A stretch of 64,000 bases of DNA from Aureimonas mangrovi (GTDB lineage Bacteria > Pseudomonadota > Alphaproteobacteria > Rhizobiales > Rhizobiaceae): NCBI RefSeq assembly GCF_014058705.1, contig NZ_CP059692.1, forward strand, positions 935,001-999,000, given 5' to 3'. Below the pieces are notes generated by a model. That model worked only from the letters and a program-made list of their open reading frames with translations, had not been told where the DNA came from and ran no database searches. A program made the translations under genes and the position numbers. Positions 43,746 to 56,766 of the stretch are shown here, piece after piece; position 1 is the stretch's first letter; each line of letters opens with the position of its first letter.

Positions 43746-44732
43746 ATGCGGCTTATTCAGTACAGGCAGGGCGATAGGCCCGCCGTCGCGGTTCTTGAAG
43801 ATGGCGCAATGGGCGAACGTCTCGCGGCCGCTTCGCTTTACGATTTGGCGTGGGACGCGATATCGCGCGGCGTCTTGCTCACCGAAGCGGTGCTGGCATC
43901 GCGCACCGGTGAGCCGGTCGACGCGCGGGAACTCGTCCGCGAAGGCCTGCTGGCGCTCCCCGTCACTCATGCCGACCCGGCGCATTGCCTCGTCACCGGT
44001 ACGGGCCTCACCCATCTCGGCTCGGCCGCCGGCCGCGACGCCATGCACCGCAAGGCGCTGGAGGACGAGGCTGCGACCGACTCGATGAAGATGTTTCGCA
44101 TGGGGTTGGAGGGCGGCAAGCCTGCTGCCGGATCGGTCGGCGTGCAGCCCGAATGGTTCTACAAGGGCGATGGCTCCACCCTGCGGGCCAGCGGTGAGGC
44201 GCTGGCCTCGCCCGGTTTTGCGCAGGACGGGGGTGAGGAGCCGGAGATCGCCGGCGTTTATCTCGTCGGCCCGGACGGGACGCCGTTCCGTCTCGGCTTC
44301 TGCCTCGCCAACGAGTTCTCGGACCACGTCACCGAGAAGGGCAACTATCTCTGGCTCGCCCACTCCAAGCTGCGCAACGCCGCGCTCGGACCCGAGCTTT
44401 TCGTCGGAGAGCTGCCCGATCATGTCGAGGGAGTTTCTCGCATCCGGCGCGGCGGGCAGACGGTGTTCGAAAAGCCCTTCCTTTCGGGCGAGGCGAACAT
44501 GAGTCACTCGATCGCCAATCTCGAGCACCACCATTTCAAATACGATCTCTTCCGCCGGCCGGGCGATCTGCATATCCATTTCTTCGGCACGGCGACGCTT
44601 TCCTTCTCGGACGGCTTTGCGGCCAAGGAGGGCGACGTCTTTGAGATCGAAGCCGCACCCTTTTTGCTTCCGCTGACCAACGCGCTGCGCCTCGAGGCCG
44701 AGCGAGGCCTGCAAATGGTGAGGGCACTGTGA
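43746..44732 (+). CDS. AraD1/GguC-family protein, fumarylacetoacetate-hydrolase fold
   Basis: Predicted 2-keto-3-deoxy-L-arabonate (or -fuconate/galactonate) dehydratase-type enzyme of 328 residues. The N-terminal RLIQYRQGDRPAVAVLEDG is AraD1-like. The FAH core shows VGVQPEWFYKGDGSTLRASG, FCLANEFSDHVTEKGNY and NMSHSIANLEHHHFKYDLF. GGGAG lies 5 bases before the ATG; the longer frame from 43518 crosses the promoter and is rejected. In Agrobacterium the homologue GguC neighbours chvE-gguAB. It is the first gene of an eight-gene operon. Confidence 0.9.
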   Translation: MRLIQYRQGDRPAVAVLEDGAMGERLAAASLYDLAWDAISRGVLLTEAVLASRTGEPVDARELVREGLLALPVTHADPAHCLVTGTGLTHLGSAAGRDAMHRKALEDEAATDSMKMFRMGLEGGKPAAGSVGVQPEWFYKGDGSTLRASGEALASPGFAQDGGEEPEIAGVYLVGPDGTPFRLGFCLANEFSDHVTEKGNYLWLAHSKLRNAALGPELFVGELPDHVEGVSRIRRGGQTVFEKPFLSGEANMSHSIANLEHHHFKYDLFRRPGDLHIHFFGTATLSFSDGFAAKEGDVFEIEAAPFLLPLTNALRLEAERGLQMVRAL

Positions 44733-45664
44733 GCGCCGCGATCCGTCTCGCCATCGTCGGCCTCGGCAAGATCGCGCGCGACCAGCATCTGCCGGCGATC
44801 GCGGCAACGGATGGCGTGGAACTCGCCGCGATCGCCAGCCGCAACGCCGCGCTCGACGGTGTGCCGTCCTTCGCGACGATCGAGGAGCTTCTGGCCGCGG
44901 ACGTCTCCGTAGATGCCGTCGCGCTCTGCACGCCGCCGCAAGGGCGCTTCGAGCAGGCACATGCCGCTCTGCACGCCGGCCTGCATGTGTTTCTGGAAAA
45001 GCCGCCGGGCGCGACGCTGGCCGAAATCCTGATCCTTGAAAAGCTGGCGCGTCTGAAAGGCGTGACGCTTTTCGCGAGCTGGCACTCCCGCTTCGCGCCC
45101 TGCGTCGGCGCCGCTCGCACCTTGCTGGCGGACAATCCGCCCTCGCATGTCCGCGTGACGTGGAAGGAGGACGTTCGGCACTGGCACCCCGGCCAGCAGT
45201 GGATCTGGGAGCCGGGCGGCCTCGGCGTCTTCGATCCGGGCATCAACGCGCTGTCGATCCTCACCGCCATCGTACCGCAGGCCCTGCGCCTCGATCGCAG
45301 CGACCTGTCCTTTCCGGCCAACCGCGCGGCGCCGATCGCGGCCTCTCTCGGCTTTTCAGGTGAAGCCGTCACCGTGGAGGCCGAATTCGACTGGCGCCAG
45401 ACCGGCCCGCAGATCTGGGACATCGAAGCGCAGACAAGGGCGGGCACGCTTCTGCTTTCCGAGGGCGGGGCGCGGCTGACGCTCGACGGCGACGAGATCG
45501 CGGCCGGCGAGGACGCCGAGTATCGCGGGCTCTACGCGCGGTTCGTGGAACTGGTGCGCGGCGGCCAGCGCGACGTCGACGTCGAGCCGCTGGTGCATGT
45601 GGCGGACGCGTTCATGCTCGGCCGTCGCCACGCGGTCGAAGCCTTCGAGGACGAGGTAGCATGA
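44729..45664 (+). CDS. Gfo/Idh/MocA-family aldose 1-dehydrogenase
   Basis: NAD(P)-dependent dehydrogenase of 311 residues. The Rossmann motif is VGLGKIARDQHLPAI and the catalytic Lys lies in LEKPPGATLAE. Its close form is the L-arabinose/D-galactose 1-dehydrogenase known from non-phosphorylative pathways. It should oxidise the aldose to its lactone, the substrate of the SMP-30 lactonase later in the operon. GTG start overlaps the previous stop (GTGA). Confidence 0.9.
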   Translation: MSAAIRLAIVGLGKIARDQHLPAIAATDGVELAAIASRNAALDGVPSFATIEELLAADVSVDAVALCTPPQGRFEQAHAALHAGLHVFLEKPPGATLAEILILEKLARLKGVTLFASWHSRFAPCVGAARTLLADNPPSHVRVTWKEDVRHWHPGQQWIWEPGGLGVFDPGINALSILTAIVPQALRLDRSDLSFPANRAAPIAASLGFSGEAVTVEAEFDWRQTGPQIWDIEAQTRAGTLLLSEGGARLTLDGDEIAAGEDAEYRGLYARFVELVRGGQRDVDVEPLVHVADAFMLGRRHAVEAFEDEVA

Positions 45665-46713
45665 GCGGCGCCCGCGAGACCTTCGGCGCAATGGCCGACG
45701 GCACGCCGGTGGAGCGCCTGCGTCTTCGTGGGGCGAAGGGCTTCGAGGTCTCGGTCATCACCTATGGCGCGGCGATCCAGTCGATCCTGGCGCCCGACGC
45801 GAAGGGCGACCTCGCCGACGTCGTGCTCGGCTTCGACGATCTGGACGGATACGTCCACGGGCGCGGCCATCTTGGCGGGACGATCGGGCGCTTCGCCAAC
45901 CGTATCGCTGGCGGCAGGTTCTCGATCGACGGGCGCGATTTTACGATCCCGCACAATAACGGCCCCAACACATTGCATGGCGGCGCGAAGGGGTTCGATC
46001 ACCGGCTTTTCAAGGTGGAGGAGGCCGATGAGCGCCGTGCCGTCCTGTCCCGCATTAGCACGGACGGGGAGGAAGGCTTTCCCGGAGAGCTGCGTCTCAC
46101 CGTCTCCTACGAGGTGGAGGGAACCGCGCTGACGATCGAGATGACGGCGACCAGCGACGCGCCGACGATCGTGAACCTCACCAACCACGCCTATTTCAAT
46201 CTGTCCGGCGCTGGAACGGCGCTCGATCATGAGTTGTCAGTAGCGGCACAGGCGATCCTCCCCGTGGCGCCCGACGGCATCCCGACCGGCGAGCCGATGG
46301 ATGTGGCCGAGACGCCATTCGACTTCCGGGAGGCCCGGCCGATCGCCGCGCGGCTTCGCGAGGGGCATCCGCAGATCATGGCGATGCGCGGCTACGACCA
46401 CAATTACTGCCTCGACGGCGGCCGTACGACCGAGCCGCGCGACGTTGCGCGCCTGTTCGACCCGGCGAGCGGACGGGCGATGACCCTTCAGACCACCGAG
46501 CCCGGCCTGCAGGTCTATTCGGGCAATTCGCTCGACGGGGCCGCGCTCGGGCGGGGAGGGCATGCGATCCGACAGGGCGACGGCCTGTGCCTCGAAGCGC
46601 AGAACTTCCCGGACGCGCCGAACCGGCCGGACTTTCCGAACGCGATCCTGCGGCCGGGCGAGACCTATCGGCATGTCATCCGCCTGATCTTTTCGACCGG
46701 AAGACCGCAATGA
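45661..46713 (+). CDS. galM: aldose 1-epimerase (mutarotase)
   Basis: Interconverts alpha and beta anomers of the incoming sugar. The 350-residue protein has [35 protein letters not shown] with a catalytic His, NHAYFNLSG with a second, and the catalytic Glu in [15 protein letters not shown]. It overlaps both neighbours by four bases (ATGA). In this operon it supplies the anomer used by the 1-dehydrogenase. Confidence 0.93.
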   Translation: MSGARETFGAMADGTPVERLRLRGAKGFEVSVITYGAAIQSILAPDAKGDLADVVLGFDDLDGYVHGRGHLGGTIGRFANRIAGGRFSIDGRDFTIPHNNGPNTLHGGAKGFDHRLFKVEEADERRAVLSRISTDGEEGFPGELRLTVSYEVEGTALTIEMTATSDAPTIVNLTNHAYFNLSGAGTALDHELSVAAQAILPVAPDGIPTGEPMDVAETPFDFREARPIAARLREGHPQIMAMRGYDHNYCLDGGRTTEPRDVARLFDPASGRAMTLQTTEPGLQVYSGNSLDGAALGRGGHAIRQGDGLCLEAQNFPDAPNRPDFPNAILRPGETYRHVIRLIFSTGRPQ

Positions 46714-48530
46714 CCCAGCACCCATCCTTTCCCGACACCCTCGCAAAGGCTCCGGCGCTGCGCTCGCGCGCCTGGTTCGACAATCCCGGCAACCCGGACA
46801 TGACCGCGCTCTATCTCGAGCGCTACATGAATTTCGGTCTCAGCCAGGAGGAGTTGCAGTCGGACCGGCCGATCATCGGCATCGCACAGACGGGCTCGGA
46901 TCTCTCTCCCTGCAACCGCCACCATCTCGAACTCGCAAAGCGCGTGCGCGAGGGGATCCGCGAGGCGGGCGGCATCGCCATCGAGTTCCCGGTCCATCCG
47001 ATCCAGGAAACGGGCAAGCGCCCCACCGCGGGGCTCGACCGCAACCTCGCCTATCTCGGCCTAGTCGAGGTGCTTTACGGCTATCCGCTCGACGGCGTGG
47101 TGCTGACGATCGGCTGTGACAAGACCACGCCCGCCTGCCTCATGGCGGCGGCGACGGTGAACATTCCTGCCATCGCGCTCTCGGTCGGGCCGATGCTCAA
47201 CGGCTGGTTCCGGGGCGAGCGAACGGGCTCGGGCACGATCGTTTGGAAGGCCCGTGAGCTGATGGCCAAGGGCGAGATCGACTATGCGGGCTTCGTCAAG
47301 CTCGTGGCCTCGTCCGCGCCCTCGACCGGCTATTGCAACACGATGGGCACGGCGACGACGATGAACTCGCTCGCCGAGGCGCTGGGGATGCAGCTTCCAG
47401 GCTCGGCCGCCATCCCCGCGCCGCACCGCGACAGGCAGGAGATCGCCTATCTGACGGGCAAGCGCATCGTCGACATGGTGGCCGAGGACCTGAAGCCCAC
47501 CGACGTGATGACGCGCGAGAGCTTCATCAACGCCATCCGCGTCAATTCGGCGATCGGCGGCTCGACCAACGCGCCCATCCACCTGAACGCGCTCGCCCGG
47601 CATCTGGGCGTGGAACTGTCGATCGACGATTGGCAGACTTTCGGGCTGGACGTCCCGCTCCTCGTCAATCTGCAGCCGGCGGGTGAATATCTCGGCGAGG
47701 ATTATCACCACGCCGGCGGCGTGCCGGCGGTGATCGCCCAGCTCATGAACGAGGGTCTGATCCATGAGGATGCGATGACCGTGAACGGGCGCACGATCGG
47801 CGAGAACTGCCGGGGCGTCGCGATCGAGGATGAGAAGGTCATCCGCCCCTTCGCGCGGCCGCTCAAGGAGCATGCGGGCTTCCTCGTCCTGAAGGGCAAC
47901 CTCTTCTCCTCCGCGATCATGAAGACGAGCGTCATTTCCCCCGGATTTCGCGAGCGCTATCTCTCCAACCCGGAAGACCCCGAGGCCTTCGAGGGCCGCG
48001 CGGTCGTGTTCGACGGGCCGGAGGATTATCATGCGCGCATCGACGACCCGGCGCTCGCGATCGACGAGCACACCGTCCTCTTCATGCGCGGCGCGGGCCC
48101 CGTCGGCTATCCGGGCGCGGCTGAGGTCGTGAACATGCGCGCGCCCACCTACCTCCTGGAAAAAGGCGTCGCTTCACTCGCCTGCATCGGCGACGGGCGC
48201 CAGTCGGGCACTTCGGGCTCGCCCTCAATCCTCAACGCCTCGCCGGAGGCGGCGGTCGGCGGCGGGCTGGCGCTCCTGAAGACGGGCGACCGCGTGCGCA
48301 TTGACCTCGGCCGCGGCACCGCGGACATCCTGATCGGCGACGAGGAACTGACGCGCCGCCGCGAAGCGCTGGCCAAGGCCGGCGGCTATCCGTTCCCGGA
48401 GCACCAGACGCCCTGGCAGGAAATCCAGCGCGCGCTCGTCGGCCAGCTCGAGACCGGTGCGGTGCTCGAGAGCGCCGTCGCCTATCAGCGCCTGGCCCAG
48501 ACGCGCGGCATCCCGCGCGACAACCATTGA
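46710..48530 (+). CDS. IlvD/Edd-family sugar-acid dehydratase (arabonate/galactonate type)
   Basis: Fe-S dehydratase of 606 residues, predicted to convert L-arabonate or a similar aldonate to the 2-keto-3-deoxy acid. The iron-sulfur cysteines lie in [21 protein letters not shown] and [14 protein letters not shown]. The C-terminal half has [19 protein letters not shown]. The start overlaps the galM stop by four bases. The amino-acid pattern and neighbours favour the sugar-acid branch over dihydroxyacid dehydratase of branched-chain synthesis. Confidence 0.93.
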   Translation: MTQHPSFPDTLAKAPALRSRAWFDNPGNPDMTALYLERYMNFGLSQEELQSDRPIIGIAQTGSDLSPCNRHHLELAKRVREGIREAGGIAIEFPVHPIQETGKRPTAGLDRNLAYLGLVEVLYGYPLDGVVLTIGCDKTTPACLMAAATVNIPAIALSVGPMLNGWFRGERTGSGTIVWKARELMAKGEIDYAGFVKLVASSAPSTGYCNTMGTATTMNSLAEALGMQLPGSAAIPAPHRDRQEIAYLTGKRIVDMVAEDLKPTDVMTRESFINAIRVNSAIGGSTNAPIHLNALARHLGVELSIDDWQTFGLDVPLLVNLQPAGEYLGEDYHHAGGVPAVIAQLMNEGLIHEDAMTVNGRTIGENCRGVAIEDEKVIRPFARPLKEHAGFLVLKGNLFSSAIMKTSVISPGFRERYLSNPEDPEAFEGRAVVFDGPEDYHARIDDPALAIDEHTVLFMRGAGPVGYPGAAEVVNMRAPTYLLEKGVASLACIGDGRQSGTSGSPSILNASPEAAVGGGLALLKTGDRVRIDLGRGTADILIGDEELTRRREALAKAGGYPFPEHQTPWQEIQRALVGQLETGAVLESAVAYQRLAQTRGIPRDNH

Positions 48531-49426
48531 GCGGCACGATGGAAGACGCCCCTTACGAAATCCTCTCTCCCCATGCCTGCCATCTCGGTGAGGGGCCGGC
48601 CTATGAGGGCGCGACAGACACCGCCTGGTGGTTCGACATTCTCGAAAAGACGATGTTCGAGGCGAAGGTGGCGAGCCGCGTGGTGAAGAAGCATCTTCTG
48701 CCGACCATGGCCTCGGAAGTCGCCGCGATCGACGAGGAGCGCCAGCTCGTCGCGACGGCGGACGGGCTTTATGTGCGAGAGCGCGCCTCCGGCCGGCTGG
48801 AGCTTCTGCGCAAGCTGGAGGAAGACAACGACGTCACGCGGTCCAATGACGGGCGCGTCCATCCGTGCGGGGCGCTCTGGATCGGGACGATGGGCCGCAA
48901 CGCGGAGACGAGCGCGGGCTCGATCTACTGGTTCTTCCGGGGCGAGCTGCGCAAACTCTGGGGCAATATCACCATTCCCAACGCCATCGCGTTCTCGCCG
49001 AAGGGCGATGTCGGCTATTTCGTCGACACGCGCGAAGGGCTCCTGAAGCGCGTGACGCTCGATCCGGCGAGTGGGCTGCCGACGGGGGAGCCGACGACGC
49101 TCTACGATCATCGCCGCGAGGACGGCGGCATGGACGGCGCGGTGGTGGACGCCGAAGGGCTGATCTGGAACGCGCGCTGGGGCGCCGGCTGCCTCGACGT
49201 CTACACGCCGGAAGGCGAGCGTGTGCGCACCGTGCGCGTGCCGGCCAGCCGCCCGACCTGCCCGATCTTTGTCGGCCCCGCCTTCGACCGGCTTCTTGTC
49301 ACCACGGCCTCCGAAGGCATGGACGAGGACGCGAAGGCGGCCGACCCGCTGCACGGCCAGACCTTCATCTTCAACGTGAAGGCGCGCGGTCTCGCCGAGC
49401 CTCGCGTCAAACCTTTCGCCTCGTGA
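48527..49426 (+). CDS. SMP-30/gluconolactonase-family sugar lactonase
   Basis: Six-bladed propeller lactonase of 299 residues. Metal-site regions include [57 protein letters not shown] and [20 protein letters not shown]. It opens the aldonolactone made by the 1-dehydrogenase. A TTG start overlaps the previous stop (TTGA); ATG at 48539 is an alternative. It completes the epimerase-dehydrogenase-lactonase-dehydratase set. Confidence 0.93.
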   Translation: MSGTMEDAPYEILSPHACHLGEGPAYEGATDTAWWFDILEKTMFEAKVASRVVKKHLLPTMASEVAAIDEERQLVATADGLYVRERASGRLELLRKLEEDNDVTRSNDGRVHPCGALWIGTMGRNAETSAGSIYWFFRGELRKLWGNITIPNAIAFSPKGDVGYFVDTREGLLKRVTLDPASGLPTGEPTTLYDHRREDGGMDGAVVDAEGLIWNARWGAGCLDVYTPEGERVRTVRVPASRPTCPIFVGPAFDRLLVTTASEGMDEDAKAADPLHGQTFIFNVKARGLAEPRVKPFAS

Positions 49427-49491
49427 AAGCGGGGCGCGACACCTGAAACCAAAGGGCCGCGGGAATGGCGGCCATCTCGGGAGGAACGACA

Positions 49492-50547
49492 ATGCGACTG
49501 ACAGGACTTCTCGCCGCCACGGCGGCCCTCGGCACCATCTTCACGGCGCTGCCGGCCCTCGCGCAGACGGTCGGCATCGCCATGCCGACGCAGACCTCGG
49601 CGCGCTGGATCGCCGACGGCGACAACATGGTCAGGGTGCTGGAGGAACGCGGCTACTCGACCAACCTGCAATATGCGCAGGACGACATCCCCAACCAGGT
49701 CGCGCAGATCGAGAACATGGTCGCAGGCGGCGTCGACGTTCTCATCATCGCCTCGATCGACGGTACCACGCTCTCCGACGTTCTCGGGCAGGCGGCGGAA
49801 CAGGGTATCCGCGTCGTCGCCTACGACCGGCTGATCCGCAATTCGCCGAACGTCGACTATTACGCGACCTTCGACAATTCCGAGGTGGGCGTGCAGCAGG
49901 GCCAGTCGATCATCGACGCGCTCGATCTCGAGAACCAGGCCGGCCCCTTCAACATCGAGCTCTTCGGCGGCTCGCCCGACGACAACAACGCCTTCTTCTT
50001 CTACGACGGGGCGATGAGCGTGCTGCAGCCCTATATCGACGAGGGCAAGCTGGTGGTGCGTTCCGGCCAGACCGGGATGGACACGGTCTCGACGCTGCGC
50101 TGGGACCCGGCGACCGCGCAGGCGCGCATGGACAACATCCTGTCGGCCTATTACGGCGACGCGCGCCTCGATGCGGTGCTCTCGCCGTATGACGGGCTGT
50201 CGATCGGCATCATCTCCTCGCTGCGCGGTGTCGGTTACGGCTCGGGCGACATGCCGATGCCGGTGATCTCCGGACAGGACGCCGAGGTGCAGTCGGTCAA
50301 GGCGATCATCTCAGGCGAGCAGACCTCGACGATCTTCAAGGACACACGCGAACTCGCCCGCGTCACGGCCGACATGGTGGACGCGATGCTGCAGGATCGC
50401 GAGGTGCCGGTGAACGACACAGAGACCTACGAGAACGGCGAGAAGGTGGTGCCGTCCTACCTCCTCGAGCCGGTCGTCGTGACCAGGGACAATTGGGAAG
50501 AGGTGCTGGTGGGCAGCGGCTACTACACCGCCGAGCAGCTTCAGTAG
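49492..50547 (+). CDS. chvE: multiple-monosaccharide ABC transporter binding protein ChvE
   Basis: Periplasmic sugar-binding protein of 351 residues. The signal peptide ends at about residue 25 (ALPALAQ). The mature protein begins [20 protein letters not shown] and has [20 protein letters not shown] and [18 protein letters not shown], all ChvE hallmarks. GGGAGGA precedes the ATG. In Agrobacterium ChvE binds several aldoses and also signals to VirA; no vir gene is in this window. It is followed by its ATPase after 57 bases. Confidence 0.94.
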   Translation: MRLTGLLAATAALGTIFTALPALAQTVGIAMPTQTSARWIADGDNMVRVLEERGYSTNLQYAQDDIPNQVAQIENMVAGGVDVLIIASIDGTTLSDVLGQAAEQGIRVVAYDRLIRNSPNVDYYATFDNSEVGVQQGQSIIDALDLENQAGPFNIELFGGSPDDNNAFFFYDGAMSVLQPYIDEGKLVVRSGQTGMDTVSTLRWDPATAQARMDNILSAYYGDARLDAVLSPYDGLSIGIISSLRGVGYGSGDMPMPVISGQDAEVQSVKAIISGEQTSTIFKDTRELARVTADMVDAMLQDREVPVNDTETYENGEKVVPSYLLEPVVVTRDNWEEVLVGSGYYTAEQLQ

Positions 50548-50604
50548 CAGGCAAAACAGGCGGCCCCGCGCGGGCCGCCCTCTCGCGGGGAGGCGAGGCG
50601 CGCG

Positions 50605-52139
<1,535 letters not shown>

Positions 52140-52143
<4 letters not shown>

Positions 52144-53327
52144 GCCAGAACACCACGGCGGCGAGCGGGCGGCCCTCGGCCGCGGGCTTCCTGAAGAACA
52201 ATCTGCGCGAATACGGGATGCTGCTCTCCCTCGTCGCGATCATGGCGTTCTTCGCCTACATGACGGGCGGAGCGAGCCTTCGCCCACTCAACCTCACCAA
52301 CCTCATCTTGCAGAACTCCTACATCGTCGTCATGGCGCTCGGGATGCTGATGGTGATCGTCTCGGGCCATATCGACCTGTCGGTCGGCTCGGTGGCCGGC
52401 TTCATCGGCGCACTTTCCGGCATCATGATCGTGCAATGGGGGCTCGACCCCATGCTGGCGGCGCTTTTATGCCTCGTCGCCGGCGGCTGCGTGGGCGCCG
52501 CGCAGGGCTACTGGATCGCCTATTTCAAGGTGCCGTCGTTCATCGTAACGCTGGCCGGCATGCTGGTCTTCCGCGGACTGACGCTGGCGCTTCTGGGCGG
52601 CCAGCGGATCGGCCCGTTCCCGCCATCCTTCCAGTCCCTGTCCTCCGGCTTCATCCCGGACCCGTTCGCGGGGGAGGGGCTGCGGCTTCTCTCGGTGATC
52701 ATCGGCGTCGGCATCGCCTGCGCGATCGTGGCCGCCAACATGCGCAACCGCCAGAGGCGTGTCGCCCACGGCATCGAGGACGAGCCGTCCGGCTTCTTCC
52801 TGGTCAAGAACATCGCGATCCTGGCGGCGATCTCCTGGGTTTCGTGGCAGATCTCGTCCTATCGCGGGCTGCCCAACGTTTTGATGATCATGCTGGTTCT
52901 GATCGCGCTCTACGCCTTCGCCACGACCCGCACGACGATCGGCAGGCAGGTCTACGCGGTGGGCGGCAACGAGCGTGCGGCCAAGCTGTCGGGCGTCATG
53001 ACCGAGCGCTTGACCTTCTTCACCTTCGTCAACATGGGCGTGCTCGCCGCGCTCGCTGGCCTGATCTTCACCGCGCGACTGAACACGGCGACCCCGCAGG
53101 CGGGCGTCGGTTTCGAGCTGGACGTGATCGCGGCCTGCTTCATCGGCGGGGCCAGCGCCTATGGTGGCGTCGGCCGCGTGACGGGCGCCGTGATCGGCGC
53201 GATGATCATGGGCGTGATGAACAACGGCATGTCGATCCTGGGCATCGGCATCGATTGGCAGCAGGTCATCAAAGGCCTCGTGCTGCTCGGCGCCGTGTGC
53301 ATCGACGTCTACAACCAGAGGCGCTGA
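52140..53327 (+). CDS. gguB: multiple-monosaccharide ABC transporter permease GguB
   Basis: Inner-membrane permease of 395 residues with about ten hydrophobic segments. Features include [25 protein letters not shown], split here as [10 protein letters not shown], the EAA-like region [16 protein letters not shown], and the end [20 protein letters not shown]. The sequence is typical of the GguB/MmsB subclass with a large central cytoplasmic loop ([16 protein letters not shown]). It is the last gene of the sugar operon. Confidence 0.95.
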
Positions 53328-53359
53328 GAAGGACCCGGCGGGCCAGCTGCCGCGCGACT

Positions 53360-55417
53360 TCAGTCAGCGCGTGGCGCGACCTTCAGCCCCGTCCAGTACG
53401 CGGCGAAGGCCCACATGTCGGCGATCTCCTCAATCGACTTGTCCAACGGCTTGCCGGCCCCGTGGCCTGACCGGACGTCCACACGCAGGAGGCGGGGCTT
53501 TTCGCCGAGATCGGCGGCCTGCAGCGCCGCGACATACTTGAAGCTGTGCGCGGGCACCACGCGGTCGTCGGTGTCTGCCGTGGTCGCCAGCACAGCCGGA
53601 TAGGCGCGCCCTTCCGCGATGGTGTGGTACGGCGAGTAGGCGAGGATCGTCTCGAAATCCTCTTTCTTCGCCGGATCGCCGAAGTCTCCCATCCACAGCA
53701 TGCCGCCCGTGAAGCGGTTGAAGCGCAGCATGTCCATGACGCCGACGCCGGGGATGGCGGCGGCGAAAAGGTCCGGGCGCTGGTTCGTCACCGCCCCGAC
53801 GAGCAGCCCGCCGTTGGATTCGCCCTGGATGGCGAGCCCGTCCGCCGGGGTGATGCCCTCGGCGATCAGGAACTCTCCGGCCGCGATGAAATCGTCGAAT
53901 GCGTTCTTCCGGTTCTTCAGGCGGCCGCCGTCGTGCCAGGCCTTGCCGTATTCCGACCCGCCGCGGATGTTGGCGACGGCGAAGACGCCGCCCTGTTCCA
54001 CCCAAGCGATCTGGTGCGGAGCATAATAGGGCACCATGCTGATCCCGAAGCCGCCATAGCCGTAGAGGATGGTCGGGGCAGGACCGGTGACATCGCCGCG
54101 GCGCAGAATGAAGATCGGCACGCGCGTGCCGTCCTTGGAAGCGTAGAAGCGCTGCTCGAGAACGATCTCGTCGAGATCGACCGGAACGTCCGGCTTGGCC
54201 CACACCGTCCTCGCGCCGCTCGAGACGTCGTAGCGATAGATGGTGGTGGGCGCATCGCTGCTGGTGAAGACGAAAAAGGCCTCATCGTCGTCCATCGCGC
54301 CCCGAAAGCCGCCAGCGGTGCCGATGCCCGGGAGTTCGATCGTGCCCAGCGGCGTGCCATCGAGCGCGAAGCGCCGGACCTGCGACTTGGCGTCCTTCAT
54401 GTAGGTCGTGATCAACTCGCCGCCGATAAGGGCGGCCGCGTTCAGGACCGCCTCGTCCTCCGGCACGATCTCCTCGAAGCGAGTGTCCGGGCGGTCGAGA
54501 TCGACGGCCAGAACGCGCCCGCGCTCGCCGCCTTCGTCCGTCGTCAAGAACAGGAGCGAGCCGACATTGCCGACCATCGACCAGCTGTGATCGAGCCTTT
54601 CCACCAGCACGCGCGGTGTCCAGTCCTCGCTCGTCAGATCGATGACGGAGAGCGCGTTGCCGCCGGCCCCGGGCGTGGAGGTGATGGCGGCGTAGCGCCC
54701 GTCTTCGGTCACGTCGATGACGTTGACGAGGTGGGGCATGTCGGGCGTTGCGTGCACGAGCCGGTCTTTCGTCTGCGGTGTGCCGAGCCTGTGGAAGTAG
54801 ATCGCATGCCCGCTCACCGGGGCATCGAAGGCGCCGGCCTCCTCGCGGCCGGGAAAGCGCGAGTAGAAGAAGCCGGAGCCGTCCACGGCCCAGTCGATCT
54901 GGCTGAAGCGCACCTGCGAGACCGAATCGTCGAGGATCGCACCGCTGTCGATCTCCAGAACGCGGATGGTGCGCCAGTCGGTGCCGCCGTCCTGCGTGGC
55001 GTAGGCGAGACGGGCGCCGTCAGCCGAGGGCGCCCATTCGGCCAGCGCGTCCGCACCGTCTTGAGACCAGCCGTTCGGATCGATCAGCATGCGGTCCTCA
55101 CCATCCGGGCCCTCGCGCATGACCAACACCGGCTGGTTGGCGAGCCCGGCGTGACGCGTGAAGAAATAGCGGTTGCCGCGCTTGTAAGGCGCAGTCAGGC
55201 GGTCATGGTCGAGCAGCGCCGTCAGGCGTTGGCGGAAAATCTCGCGGCCGGGGAGCTTCGAAAGATGCTCCTGCGCGAATTCGGCCTGCGCCTCGACCCA
55301 GGCCTTGACCTCGGCATCCTTGCGCGCATCCGCCTCCAGCCAGCGATAGGGATCGGCGATGCTGTGGCCGAAATGGTCCTCGACGATATCGACGCGCCTG
55401 GTCTTCGGATAAGTCAT
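53360..55417 (-). CDS. prolyl oligopeptidase family (S9A) serine peptidase
   Basis: Cytosolic-type peptidase of 685 residues with an N-terminal seven-bladed propeller (about 70-410) and a C-terminal alpha/beta-hydrolase. The triad is visible: Ser in GESNGGLLVGA, Asp in TADTDDRVVPAHSF, His in VRSGHGAGKP. No signal peptide is apparent. It cleaves short proline-containing peptides. It converges on gguB with a 32-base gap and is divergent from the acyl-CoA dehydrogenase. Confidence 0.94.
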   Translation of the reverse strand: MTYPKTRRVDIVEDHFGHSIADPYRWLEADARKDAEVKAWVEAQAEFAQEHLSKLPGREIFRQRLTALLDHDRLTAPYKRGNRYFFTRHAGLANQPVLVMREGPDGEDRMLIDPNGWSQDGADALAEWAPSADGARLAYATQDGGTDWRTIRVLEIDSGAILDDSVSQVRFSQIDWAVDGSGFFYSRFPGREEAGAFDAPVSGHAIYFHRLGTPQTKDRLVHATPDMPHLVNVIDVTEDGRYAAITSTPGAGGNALSVIDLTSEDWTPRVLVERLDHSWSMVGNVGSLLFLTTDEGGERGRVLAVDLDRPDTRFEEIVPEDEAVLNAAALIGGELITTYMKDAKSQVRRFALDGTPLGTIELPGIGTAGGFRGAMDDDEAFFVFTSSDAPTTIYRYDVSSGARTVWAKPDVPVDLDEIVLEQRFYASKDGTRVPIFILRRGDVTGPAPTILYGYGGFGISMVPYYAPHQIAWVEQGGVFAVANIRGGSEYGKAWHDGGRLKNRKNAFDDFIAAGEFLIAEGITPADGLAIQGESNGGLLVGAVTNQRPDLFAAAIPGVGVMDMLRFNRFTGGMLWMGDFGDPAKKEDFETILAYSPYHTIAEGRAYPAVLATTADTDDRVVPAHSFKYVAALQAADLGEKPRLLRVDVRSGHGAGKPLDKSIEEIADMWAFAAYWTGLKVAPRAD

Positions 55418-55602
55418 GGGAAGCTCCTTGTCGCGGGGGAGACATGGGTGCCACTCGGTGCCTTTTTGATGGCACTTTGTGACCGGCGCGACCTCGACGA
55501 GCTGAGTGGCTTCGATCGGCAGCCGTCCGGCGGGGTGGATCAGCCTTGCCGAAGGGATGCCGAACCCTTTTGCCGGGTTAGAGACGATTAGGACAGTTGA
55601 CG

Positions 55603-56766
55603 ATGCAGAGCACTTTCGCAGACAGCTTCCAAGACATCCGAGACGCGGTTCGCGCGCTCTGCGCGGAATATCCGGCCGAGTATCACCGCAGGATCGACGA
55701 GGCGCGCGGCTACCCCGAAGAGTTCGTCGACGCGCTGACGAAGGCCGGCTGGATGGCCGCTCTGATCCCCGAGGAATACGGCGGCTCCGGTCTCGGGCTC
55801 ACCGAGGCGTCGGTGATCATGGAGGAGATCAACCGGGCGGGCGGCAATTCGGGCGCGTGCCACGGCCAGATGTACAACATGAACACGCTGGTGCGGCACG
55901 GCTCGGAAGAGCAGCGCCGGACGTACCTGCCGCGTATCGCGGCTGGCGAGCTTCGCCTGCAGTCGATGGGCGTGACCGAGCCGACGGCCGGAACCGATAC
56001 CACCAAGATCAAGACGACGGCGGTGAGGAAGGGCGACCGTTACGTCATCAACGGCCAGAAGGTCTGGATTTCGCGCATCCAGCACTCGGACCTGATGATC
56101 CTCCTCGCCCGCACGACGCCGCTCGATCAGGTGAAGAAGAAATCCGAGGGCCTGTCGATCTTCATCGTCGATCTGAAGGACGCGATCGGCAACGGCATGA
56201 CCGTCAAGCCGATCCTCAACATGGTCAACCACGAGACCAACGAGCTGTTCTTCGACAACCTGGAGATTCCGGCCGAGAATCTCATCGGCGAGGAAGGGCA
56301 GGGCTTCAAGTACATCCTGACCGGCCTCAACGCCGAGCGCACGCTGATCGCGGCCGAGTGCATCGGCGACGGCTACTGGTTCATCGACAAGGTGTCGGCC
56401 TACACCAGGGAGCGCGTCGTCTTCGGCCGGCCGATCGGCCAGAACCAGGGCGTGCAGTTCCCGATCGCCGAAAGCTTCATCGAGGTCGAGGCGGCCAATC
56501 TCATGCGCTTCGAGGCCTGCCGCCTCTACGACGCGGGCGAGCCCTGCGGGGCGCAGGCCAACATGGCGAAGTATCTGGCCGCGAAGGCGTCCTGGGAGGC
56601 GGCCAATGCCTGCATCCAGTTCCATGGCGGCTTCGGCTTCGCGGCCGAATACGACGTGGAGCGCAAGTTCCGCGAGACGCGCCTCTATCAGGTCGCGCCG
56701 ATCTCGACGAACCTCATCCTCTCCTATGTCGCCGAGCACATGCTCGGCCTGCCGCGCTCCTTCTGA
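55603..56766 (+). CDS. acyl-CoA dehydrogenase family protein
   Basis: FAD enzyme of 387 residues. Motifs include MGVTEPTAGTDTTKIKT and the substrate-site loop FHGGFGFAAEYDVERKFRET. The usual C-terminal catalytic Glu position reads YQVAPIST and has no Glu. The AER in LNAERTLIAAE (Glu about residue 245) matches the base position used by isovaleryl- and long-chain-type enzymes. AGGA lies 9 bases before the ATG. It is coupled to the CoA-transferase gene by a one-base overlap. The acyl substrate is unknown. Confidence 0.92.
   Translation: MQSTFADSFQDIRDAVRALCAEYPAEYHRRIDEARGYPEEFVDALTKAGWMAALIPEEYGGSGLGLTEASVIMEEINRAGGNSGACHGQMYNMNTLVRHGSEEQRRTYLPRIAAGELRLQSMGVTEPTAGTDTTKIKTTAVRKGDRYVINGQKVWISRIQHSDLMILLARTTPLDQVKKKSEGLSIFIVDLKDAIGNGMTVKPILNMVNHETNELFFDNLEIPAENLIGEEGQGFKYILTGLNAERTLIAAECIGDGYWFIDKVSAYTRERVVFGRPIGQNQGVQFPIAESFIEVEAANLMRFEACRLYDAGEPCGAQANMAKYLAAKASWEAANACIQFHGGFGFAAEYDVERKFRETRLYQVAPISTNLILSYVAEHMLGLPRSF

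Noticed and set aside
53546-55591. 681-codon open frame on the plus strand opposite the prolyl oligopeptidase gene
   Set aside because: The opposite strand carries an intact catalytic triad and family length; this frame has only antisense-type composition.
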